64,000 nt of DNA from Gyromitra esculenta (taxonomy: Eukaryota > Ascomycota > Pezizomycetes > Pezizales > Discinaceae), in NCBI GenBank assembly GCA_038503075.1, contig JBCAML010000017.1, forward strand, positions 186,001-250,000. Reading direction: 5' to 3'. The notes under the pieces are model-generated. The model searched no databases, was not told the DNA's origin, and saw nothing but the letters and a program-made list of their open reading frames with translations. The position numbers were made by a program, and so were the translations under genes. Within the stretch, counting starts at the first letter, position 1; every line of letters begins with the position of its first letter. Below are positions 20,629 to 31,576 of the stretch, one piece after another.

Positions 20629-23600
20629 TTTTTCAGCAGCAGTTGAAAGGCAACAACTATTTCAGTCTAAAAAACGAAGGTAAGCCTAACAAATATTCGT
20701 TTTGTTAGTGAACTCAAGGGAAATCATGAGCTGGGAAGGTTGCGAAAACGCGCGATGTGACCTTGATCCCATTTTTAAAGGTCTAGAGATAGTCATGGGT
20801 TGGCTAAGGGAATTTGTATAGAAATGGAAAGTAAGCATCCAGACAGATAGATAGGAGAAATTTTGCACCATTAGGGTCTGTGCTAAATACCAAGCAAGCG
20901 GGAAACCCGGCCCCCCCGAAATACGCAAATAAAAAAACAAAAAGCGGGGTACAGCATAAAGCGTGGCAGCTTAATTCAGGCACTTTGCAACTCAATTTGG
21001 TTAAATATCTAGAGGGAGTTTAATGTTTTCTTCTTGCTTGTGTCTTGGGCTGCAAAACAGCCAAGCAACATTTCAAATCTAGTTTTTGGCCCCGTGCTCG
21101 AATACCACTATAACGGTAGCCCGCAAGCTTAAGCTGAGGCTTGAGATCTCTTCAGGCCCATACATACGGTATCTGCATCCCACACAGTACTTCCGGGTAC
21201 GCTTATAATTAAGTCTGAGATCACTTGTGGGGGAAGTGTTATTATCTCGATTCCCGACTCTAGCGTATGAGACTAATTTACTGCTATTTTGATTTTCATG
21301 ACCGTGATGACATATCCTAGCAGTGCATGACGGGTTCTATTTGAATCTGCTCTCTACCTCGAGTAGAGTGACACTTTATCACCAAACACGCCTCTCGTGG
21401 ATGTCGAGAATAAATAAATATAACTATATCCTGTGGAAGGGCCACAATTCTGCTGTCCGATGAGACTTTTGACGGCATTCAGCGACCCGTCAGGAGAACC
21501 ACAAGAGACAACCATTTTTGGCATAAGAGATCAGGTTGGGACGTCGAGATAAAGCCAGCGCTCTAGAATCGGTCCAGGAAATGTCAAAAACTCTCCGGTG
21601 AGACAGGGCTGCGGCTTTTCCCTCCGTTCCGTTCTAACTGCTTGGGTTAGATTCAGGGGTGCGGTTACACATGCGCCCTAGCGTTAGAGTTGAGAACTTT
21701 GCGTAGTTGACAAAAAGGGAATATAACCATCAATATCCCTGGCTAGCATCCCTCAGGATTACTGATTAGGACATATAAGCGTCCCCAGACTCCCCACTAG
21801 CAGACAATCAGTACTTCACGATTTGATGAGTAATCCGATTCAAGATGTCTGCCTTAAAAAACGGATTTTAAAAAAATTGATAGTTGCCCTAACACAGATC
21901 TAGATCTCTTGATACGTTAGCACAGTACACCAGTAGAAACCCAGGTTCAGGCAACTTAAAAATTTACCCGGATTCACTAACAATCACAGATACCTATCCA
22001 CACGCTCACTGATTGGTGTGCATGTAGTCTGTGGCTTGCTGATCTTGGGTAACCTAACTAGGGTTGAAGTAATTTATCAGCTAACAAGATAGGTAGGAGG
22101 TGTTTGTGATCGTGGCGTTGTTACAGCACAATGTAACGCAAAAAAAAAAAACGGCAATTCGACTCCTAGTACTCCCCTATGACCAAAACATACACACCAA
22201 TGAAGATCAAAGACTTCCTGTTGTACAATAGACCTCGTATTTACTTGATTTGTTTAGCATTTTGAGAAAGTTACCTAGTAGAGTTAATCGTTGATTGGTT
22301 TCTCAGCCATCCAAGTCCGTTCATTCGTAGCTATATATACCAGTAACTCCAGGGATTTTAGATAGGCTTATTGACTTTAGTTCCACTCGAGAGTGCTGTC
22401 TATAGAGGGGCAATAGGCGAGCGCATTTGTTAATATTCAATCCGTATAAACAAGAATATTATTCAGTTCTTAGCTTGGCTCCAGAGCTATCGATTAAGTC
22501 GAAGCTAGATAATTTATTGGTGACAAGAAGAAACATGTGTTTTACATGACATTCACGAGGTGACCACGTGGAACGGAAAGGTGGCCCGAATGTTCCATCG
22601 GGCGATTGCAATCACGCCTCTAGCTCTGATTATAGCTAGGATAGAGCAAATGATGAATCTCGATTTAGGTTCCAAGGATTGCCATGTCCTTTAGATATCC
22701 GAGTTATCCGTAATTTATCCCACAAAAACATGTTCGGTTTGCGACGAGCACTCATCACAAAAACTCCGTTAACTTGTATCAGTATCTACCCCTTAGGAAG
22801 CCCCGGATGACTCGGTGTTATAAAACTATTCGCGATACTTTTTCTGAGAAGTGTCAGAGATTCTTCATCTAACAGTCGTCCTCGTATAGCGCGTTTCTTG
22901 CTATTGGTGCCGTGTTCCGAAGTGGCCTCTTTATCCATAGAGCAGCTGTAGTGAAGTCAATTGAATCCCAAGTATTTATTGAGGATAGTATTAAACAGTC
23001 TCAACACCTAAACAAGTATCAAATCGATAGCCTTATAGCGTTGAGCGATACGCTAATTCGGTTTTGGAAGTCTAACCGTGCGTATAGGGGTTGAAGGCTT
23101 GAATTTACAATATTAATCCAGCGTAGTTAAGATTTATCAAAAGCGAAACAAACTCCTTTTATGTCATATGTAAATAATCGTAGCGATCAGTCGCTATATT
23201 TGAAAAGCTTATATCCCCTCTGCTATGCTACCAAAAACTGCATCTCGCCCTAAAGATAGATAACTCTTTAGACAGGATATTTTGGTACTTGGGGTGGGCA
23301 GTAAGTCGATACTCGGAACTGCAAGTTGATGTAGGAGCTGGCTCAGGTGATTGGAAGATCAACCAAAGTTTGGTCAAAACAGCATATGCGTATGCACCTT
23401 GCAGCTGCTCTTTACCTGCCCCAAACTAGGTTGTAACTAATCAATCGTAGGCAGAGAACCAACGCGCACGTTTCAGCCTAGGTACCACTTCGACGTGACT
23501 GGCCAAACTAAGGTAGAGAGCAAGGGATAATGCCGGTGAGGCATTGCATGTGGTTCGATGGGGCTAAGCGAATATGTCTTGTGGAAGCCCAGGCGCCGAG

Positions 23601-24474
23601 TGCGGGAACATGATGCAGGGGGAGTTGGTGGGGAAATCCATGGGATGATGCGTGAAATATTGGCATATATGCGCAAAATGAAATAGAAGTGGAAAGAAGT
23701 TCCCGCGACCACTATCTGCCTCGACCCATTTGCTGATCTTCGGGGCGCACAATAAACTCAGTACGCAAAACCCGGAGGCCGTAAATCTCAGGAATCGTAT
23801 ACCTGACTGAGAAAGGACCTCCTTAGTATCCATAGCATCGAGGACTTCCTCAATCAAATAAAGGCTACTTAATCTCATTCTTCCCCCCATCTACATGGTT
23901 CATCTTATCCGAGTATATTGTGATCCCCACCCATATTGACGCGCACGTTACCACTTGCTTTCTAGGAAGCTGTCTAGAACTTTGATCTATATTCACTTAA
24001 TTAAAACTCCAGCTTACGTTTTAGGGGCGATCAGATGGAATGCTATTGGGTAGTAATCATACTTTCTCACTCATCCACTATTTTTTCCCATGCTGGTCAT
24101 ATGGCCATGATCTTTCTCTTCGATAGATTTCATCTCCATTACATGTAGTTACGTGCTACTGGCACTCTACACTTACACACCATTTCGCAGCTAGTTGTGC
24201 CTAGCTATCTCGAACTCACCCTACCACCTTGGTTCTTTCTCATCCCCTACTGCCAAGCTGCTGTATGAGAGGGCTGCAGCTGAACACGGACTACCTAACA
24301 CCGTTTTCCACTTCCATCAGCCGCTCTTTGTATTCATTTGACAGAGATTAGAAAGGAACCGTCGCCCTGTGCGCTACATGCACGTATAAGGCCACCATTT
24401 TCGAATTTCTTACGAGTTTTTAACTATACAGCAAACCTTCATTTTAGCCACCTGTTAATGCATGGCAGTCTAGG

Positions 24475-24495
24475 AGATAGATAGATAGATAGATA
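24475..24495. repeat. GATA microsatellite
   Basis: Five tandem GATA units. Confidence 0.85.
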
Positions 24496-24540
24496 TATCA
24501 TTTACGCATCCAACCCTTGGGTTATGGCGACTAGCACTAA

Positions 24541-24584
24541 TAAATAAACAAAAACAAAAACAAACAAAACAAAAACAAACAATC
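24541..24584. repeat. A-rich low-complexity tract
   Basis: AAAAC/AAAC-type units, as can be left by an old A-tailed retroposon. No element body was recognised next to it. Confidence 0.6.
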
Positions 24585-25982
24585 AAACTAACACCCCCAA
24601 TCTCTCATCATGCTCTTAAACACAGCCCACCAGTCTAGGGGTTTCATTACGTCGTGCCATGTATATATATACCTATAATACTAGAAACGCAGTGAAATCG
24701 CTACATAATAATAATAGTACTACACCATCGAGTCGAAAACACCGGATTAGATCGCAAGATATCAGAGAATTCCGTAATACTCTCGTATCTCACGCTATTG
24801 TCACGGTATAGTTGTTGTATATGGGAAAGTCGTACATGCACAACCAATCCACCCCTCCCTCATACGTACATACTATCAATCTTATCAGTCGAGGTTGTAA
24901 CAGCTGAGTCTATGCGATAATGTAAGGCCTGATTATGATGTATGTATAAGCTATAGGTGTTCCTGTCTCAGGATTTTTTTACGGCTGACAGGACATTCCC
25001 CCTTACCTTTAGGTTTTTACTTTAGACTGGTGTGTATAACACATGGCCTACGATGGGATTTGAAGAGAATACATGCATGTCCATAAAGCCAGTAAACTGA
25101 AACTTCAGAGCATTTGCTATACGTATCGTTCTTCAAGGCTCTAGAGAGACTGAAATATGTTTTTTGGTTTTTTTTGTGCTCCTGTAGGCACGGTCCGTGA
25201 AAATCATATATTACATCACGGATTTCTACTTTTTACATAAATCAGTATCCGAACCTAAACTAACTAATGGTGACCTATTGGGTTAACAGTGCATACGGTT
25301 ATTATCTCCTTATATTATTTAGATTTCAAGGTTGGATGTGCCCCTATCAAATGTGTCTTATTATTTCAGAGAGATTAATAAACAACTCATGTAAATTCTC
25401 TTATTGGTTTGTAAAAAGCTACTAAACGTATAATATCTATACGCACAATCGTTCAAGTTAAAACCTATTATCTCGAGTTTACTTACTATAACTAATTGCA
25501 ATTATTCATATATTTTGGTATGGGGTGGTTCAAGTAGAGGGGATATATCCAGCTTGATCATTTTGGTGGGCTTTAGAATGAAAATCGTAAGATATATCTT
25601 TGATAGTCACTATAAGCACTAATCATACAGGTGTCGGCCGCGGGTAGGGGTTGTGAAGTGAATTCAATAAGCATTAGAGGCCTATCTGGTTTGAGAACCT
25701 AAATATTTATACAGCGAATTTGCAGTAAAATAGGCGTAATATTGGGCCTGCGGACTTCAGGGGGGTTTCGAAGCGACATTACCGCTAATCACTCATTCGC
25801 GAATCACAGGGCGTGCCGATTAGTAACTAGGAAGAAAGTCGTAAATTCTCTTTCGTATACAAACGATCCGAGAGAAAGAAAAAGGCCAGCAAGAATAGGA
25901 GACTAGGAAATCCATACTCAAACAAAACACCCCAACCATCTAAATTATACAGTTTGTGTTACAGAAACGAGAGGAAGATTGA

Positions 25983-28900
25983 TTAGGCAAGAGAAGCGTT
26001 CAAGGTCTCTTTGATAACATCTTTGGCCTTCCCTACCTGAGGCGTTGCGACCCCGGGGGTGTTGTAACCTGTACTAGTGCCCGCGGCAGTAAGACCTTTG
26101 CGAATAGCTAGAACGCTATCAACTATAACGGCATCTATGCCCTGGTCTGTTTGAACCCTGACATTCCCAGGGTCATTATTCATGATTCCATAAGTGACGC
26201 AAACTAAACCGGACTCTTTTACAACCCTGTAGACAAAATATTAATGAACAAGATTCCCTAGCTAAGGGAAAACCCTCGTGGTCAAGCAAAGGAGGACGAA
26301 CTTAATCAGGCGTGGACAGGTAACCAACGGTTCAGCCGCAGACACAACCCCAAGTAAGTTCCACCTACTTGCGAATCTGACCGCTTCCTGGAGACTGGTA
26401 GCCCTAATGTCTGCCTTTGCCACAGTGCCACCATCTGTGAGGAACAGAATTGGGATAGACGGCTTAGAGGGTATTAGTTAGTAAACATCGGGGTAATATG
26501 AGAGCCATTCGTGTGACAAACCTGTTTGAAGGAGAGTAACAAGCAAATGTCTGGGTTGAAACTTGAAAATATCAAGTCTCGCCCCTTAGCATAATCATAC
26601 ACAACCTTAAGAACTATTATAATGATTAACCACGTCAACCCGATGTAAGCCATGGAAACTTACCAGTATCAACCCAGTGGTTCATTTCAATCCCAAAAGT
26701 TTCCATCTCCTCCTCCTCACTCTCCTGCAGCATTGGGTACTCTAAACGGCAATCGTAATTAGTATTTTCTTATTCCCCTCGAAGTCGAGTCCTGATTAAC
26801 ATACTAAGCTCAATGTTAAACCCCACACCCGGTGGTAATTCCCTAAGGGTCTCCTCTAAGGTGGTGAATGGCGCTTGAATACTGCTACCCCTGAAGTTTG
26901 CCTTGAATCCCCTTAGTTTATACGCCCTCGTGTGCTTCATACGACCATGCGACTCTATGTGGCGATCGGGCTCATTCAATGTCATTGAGCGGGTTCTACG
27001 AAGCCCTTGAGCTGGTGTAATATGGGTATTAAAATGAGGAGAAGCAGACGAGCTGTCGCTGTTCCCGGGGTGGTCAGGAGAGTCAGCCTTAGAGTGACGT
27101 GGGGTTCGTTGATCACTCATTGCCAGGAACTAAGATCGGGACTTTAGCAACGTTCCAATAACGTGAGTAAAACAGTGGCAGGTTGTAGGCATACCTGGTT
27201 CAGAGTTAAGGCGTGAACTGGGGCATCAATCCCGGTCTCCCCAACGAGGAAATCATGATAAATAACGGGCACATCATCCTTTGTAAGTTGTACATCTGTT
27301 TAGTGAAAGTTAGTGGCATTGAAACAGAAATTATTTTACTTAAAATTTTAGTTAGGCCATACCAAACTAGAGCACCATATGTTAGCACGACTTCTAAATT
27401 AATGGGAAATAAGAATAGCTTACTTCGACATACTCGGCTCCTACGCCCATTTAAATCAAGCTTGGTTAATACAAACACTATATAAATTACTGAGTAAAGG
27501 GAACAAAATACGCATACCCAAGTTTGCGGCGGCAATAAAAGACTACGTATATATATTTGCAGTTAGCATTATGTGCAATTAGCTTGGAATATTTTTCTTT
27601 TGCAATGACAAACGCACCAGTAAGGTATTCTCGCCCAACTGCAGCGATTTTCTAGTGGTAGTGTTTTTTCCGAGCCCTTCTCAATTGTTAGGAGGAGTAT
27701 ATATGAGTTAGGAATATCCAGCAAGTCAATCACCTCGATGTCCAATAACTCTAGGGGTCGATAAACTCTTCCAATAAGTCTGCTTCTTAGTGACCTCCAT
27801 ATTCGGGTGTTCGAATGGCGTGACAACCATGAATTCAAAGTTAACGCAGCCAATGATTTCCAAGGTGTTGACAGCAAGAATCGGCACCTGAACATCTCCT
27901 TGTAGAGAGACTCTGCTTTTTCCCACGCTCGGCTTTACCGAGCTTAGGAGCGCAACTGCACGGCCAATTATCCTATCATGCGCACCCGCATATGTAGGAA
28001 CAAGGTCGAACATAAGCTTCACTTTGCTCGCATCCTTAGCCGCAAAGCAGATTGGGTCATCAGTAGCAGTATTGGAGTGAACCGGCAAGTCGAGAATTGA
28101 TGGCTCGCCCGTCGCATTTTGGGCTGAAACGACTAGAGAAAGCGCAGTGTCCAATTGGGTTGAGTGAGCCTCAGATAGGGGAATTTGGTCAAGCTTCACG
28201 GCAGAGATGTTCTTTCTAGTATCTGTGCTCCCTAGCGTAACTAAGATCATCGTTTCTCCTTTTTTTAAGTAACGATGCCCGAAGCTTTTCACAGGTTGAG
28301 GGTTGCTAGCTGTAGATCCACCTCTTCCAAAGGACCCGTTGAGTGATGACATCGAAACGTTCCCCTCCAAGCTTGATGGCGGAGATGGACTACTAGACCT
28401 AGGCACTGCTCCGGGTACATAGACATTCTTCGCAAGCATCCTAGCTATGTCAATATGGCCTCTAAGAGCTGCATGTTCTGTCGCAGTCCATCCGGATGAA
28501 TCAAGCTTGTCAAGTTCGCTTCTGTCAACATCCAGCAAAGCTTCAACGACCCCTGTTTTACCTTCGACAGCCGCCAGAAATAGAGGTGTCCAGCCATACG
28601 TCTTTTCAGCAAGTTCTACGTCTGCTTGTTGGGTTTCGTTACCCTCTAATAAAATCTTGGCGCACTGAACATGGCCTAGCCTTGCAGCGTGGTGCAAGGC
28701 TGTCTCACCGTTTTCGTCTTGATAGTTGATATCCACACCAGCTTCGACCAATAGTTTGACGATAATAGTAGCGTTGGCCTTTGTTGCTAGGGCCAGCGCT
28801 GCAGAAGACCTCGAAACTGTCTTCCTAGCAGATACAATCTTACCGTCGCTGCCCAGGCCGCCATCCCAGCTTTCGGCTTGGAGCAAAAGCTTCGTAGTCT

Positions 28901-30582
28901 TAGGATGCGCTCCCATAACGGCTAGGTGTAATGGGGCAAGGCCGTCTGAATCCTGCCATTTTGAAGAGTCGATACCGTCGGAAACGTCAAACTGGCCCCA
29001 CTGCCGCATGTACTTGATAACCACTTGGCAAATAACTACAAACCCATACTGCGCAGCATAATGGAGTGCCATTCGCCCGTAGGAGTCGCGAGCCTCTAGA
29101 GCGGGCCACTGGTGAGGACGAAGCTTGCTTAGCAAGTATTCCAACAATTTAACAGAATCATCATGGGCAGACAATCTCAAGGTCCCATCCAATTCGGTTG
29201 TATTTAAGGAGGTGGGAGGTAATGAAATGGGTGATTCTGCCGGAGTGATAAAAAGCGGAAGATTTGACGAAGGTGTTTGAAGTACGGATTTTTCGATTCC
29301 TGTAGCTAAGTCCACCAACGGCAGTGTCGAATCCGTAGGAGTAATGAGAGATTTGCTCCTCCCGATAGAAATTACCAAGCGATGGATAACGTTTCTCTCA
29401 TTAATGTCATCATCCTCCTGCAAACCGTCTATCTGGCCTAAGACGAAATCGATAGATGCAAAAGCTTTGCTAGCAATAGCACGTTGCAAGACACTGAGCA
29501 ACAACTTTTGTGTGACATATTCTCCTTTAAGGGTATCTGATAAAACGGCGCAGTTATCTTGGCGAATACAGAGATCAACTTTATCAACTGTCTCCTGTGG
29601 AATTGCCATCATACCTGATCCAAAACGACGTAACCCGGGTCGAACTGGAGGCTCTAAGCCACTTTTATTGTCATACTCGATGTTATCCGTTTCGCTAACC
29701 TTGGAAAGCCAAGCATTGACATCTTGCATGGCTATGATTGCCTCGATAGCTGAAGCAAAGGCTTTGGTGTTCACTTTGGAGTCGAGGTAGCGTCGCTGGC
29801 TGCAGACATTGGTCTTTTTATCCGCCCTATAAGTGAGGTTAACGAAGTCCACCGCTGAGAGGACGTAAGGACGTAGAATCAGAGCACCATACTTTTTTAA
29901 AATCTTGACAAAACCTCTGCGATTTACCTCTATACAAACGAAACCACTTGCCGTCAGTATCAAGTAGAGACGTATGATCCCTTAACCGTGAGGCCCTTAG
30001 GGATTCGATCAGCAGCAAACTGTATCACTCACCTCCGTACCACTGGAGTTTTCGAAGCCCACTCCTCAACTCCAACAACGCCCCGAGAAGTTCCGACATT
30101 TCATCGCTGTCCATACCAAACCCGTCAGGTTCTCCGGAATTATCACTTCTAACACTGCCGTTTTCAGAGCTGATCCAATCAAAGTGATCGCCATATCTCC
30201 CTTGTAGGAGTTTCAGACGACGCTGGAACTCAAAGAGACGCTTATTGAAAAACGAATCGATAGTTTCGAGATTGCGATCGAGATCGAAAAAGAATGCTGC
30301 ATATATTTAAATCCCCCCCGGGTAAATATTAATAACCAGATACCTTCTACGGTGATTCAAGCGATAAAAAGCGATAAACTTACGCGTTAGATCAATTTCT
30401 CCAGTCTTCCGTTGCTGGGAGACCGCAGATTTTATCTTCTGTTTAAGCCCTTTGTAGTCTATATAATTTGGGGACCATTCGGGAACCTGGTTCCTGGGCA
30501 AGCTATTATCCCCGCTGATGTCAAATTACGATAATCCCTGCGCTTCAAAAGAAGAGATGACGTACCTTTTACCGAACTTCAT
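25983..30582 (-). CDS. GDE1: Glycerophosphocholine phosphodiesterase, SPX-ankyrin-GDPD type
   Basis: Fourteen exons on the minus strand: 30566-30582, 30384-30502, 30033-30296, 27734-29929, 27618-27676, 27518-27542, 27424-27440, 27363-27366, 27195-27295, 26805-27129, 26664-26741, 26522-26613, 26302-26462 and 25983-26226. They total 3702 nt, or 1233 residues, close to yeast Gde1, with every phase consistent. Domains: SPX (starts MKFGK; LPRNQVPEWSPNYIDYKGLK; WYGEVNRRGFVKILKKY), residues 1 to about 200; ankyrin repeats, about 390-640; GDPD, about 860 to the end, with GHRGLGKN, YVEFD, IYHDF and FNIELKYPM. The enzyme hydrolyses glycerophosphocholine in the cytosol, and SPX domains sense inositol polyphosphates (family knowledge). 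NUC-2/PHO81 shares the architecture, but the EWS.NYIDYK start and intact GDPD motifs fit GDE1. Exon 8 is 4 nt long and supplies Phe900 plus the first base of Asp901. Confidence 0.92.
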
Positions 30583-31254
30583 TTTGGAAGCGTTCTCACG
30601 GTTGGAAGCCGAGAGTGGAGTCGTAGATCGAGAGAAGTAGAGGTGATGGCTGCTGGTAAATAGATTCTAATTTTATATAGTTATCGGAGATAAGCAAATA
30701 TGTAATTGCTTGTGGTTGAGAGGTATTCCGTGCGCAGGAGGTTTCCGGGTGTGGTTTTGTAGAACGTAGACCCGAAGCTGACCACGATCGTGTTCAAGCT
30801 AGAAGCTCTGGTTGGTCAACAAGTTTGTCCCAGCAGAACACGAAAAAATATAGGTTTAAACAGGGAAACAAGGTTCCTCTTTTCTTAGGCGAAGGAAAGG
30901 GGGTGCAACCTCCAAGTTTCGCTCCTCTCCAAGTGCTTCACGATTCGGGAATGGCACGAGGTAGAAACAACTATCAATGGCACAGCCTAAGGAGAAAAAT
31001 CATGAAACTTTCTATTGAGCTGTCTGAATTCCCAGGAGGGGATATGGTATCTATTAAAAGGTTCCATGTGAATGGATTCGTTGGCCATAGCTCCCATCTC
31101 TCAATTTCTTTCTCCCTGGCAGGATATGCAAATTGCACAGACCCACAGATACGATATCGGGACTCGAACGCTTCAAGGTGGCAGACCATACCAATTGAAG
31201 TAAGCCCTTTCCGGAGTGTACATGCAGGTTACATGTAGGTACATGTGGGCAGAG
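30583..31254. other. 5' region of GDE1, no other gene
   Basis: A plus-strand open frame at 30825-31238 has no protein-like features. No CACGTG phosphate-response element was seen in the first 250 bases upstream of GDE1. Confidence 0.4.
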
Positions 31255-31576
31255 TACCGTATTGTCTAGGTAAATTCGACCCGCTGCAACAGGCGAGATG
31301 TGCATCGGCAGGTGCTGGAACAGCTGGAGCCATGGAAAAGTATACACTTGTACTGATTCAGTTGTATTTTTCATTTTTCTGTGATCACTGATACGCATTA
31401 TGCACATTTCTCCCTACTACTCGTATTCTCATGACGTTTTTAAAACGGGCTACCTCTGCATCCCATATAAAGTAGGTAGGTTCAGGGCAGTTTGTATGAT
31501 ATGCGGACCTGGCCCGTTTTAAAAACGTCATGAGAATACGAGTACAACGGGTCTAATTTACCTAGATAATACGGTA
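31255..31576. mobile_element. Foldback (MITE-like) element with long inverted repeats
   Basis: The outer inverted repeats 31255-31283 and 31548-31576 match at 27 of 29 positions. The inner inverted repeats 31418-31450 and 31512-31544 match at all 33 positions. On the right the two blocks are 3 bases apart; on the left they are separated by 134 bases (31284-31417), as if something had inserted into the left arm. Both ends read TACCGTATT inward, so the element may be flanked by a TA duplication as in Tc1/mariner MITEs (inference). No coding capacity. Confidence 0.75.

Larger units (their letters stand above)
20629..25982. other. 5.3-kb gene-poor block
   Basis: No intact gene or recognisable gene relic. 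Stops are dense in all frames and base composition is moderately AT-rich. It holds a GATA microsatellite (24475-24495) and an A/C-rich low-complexity tract (24541-24584). It is probably old, degenerate intergenic or transposon DNA, but I could not identify any parent element. Confidence 0.5.

Noticed and set aside
30825..31238. 137-codon plus-strand ORF next to GDE1
   Set aside because: No protein-like composition or motif, and it runs up to the foldback element.
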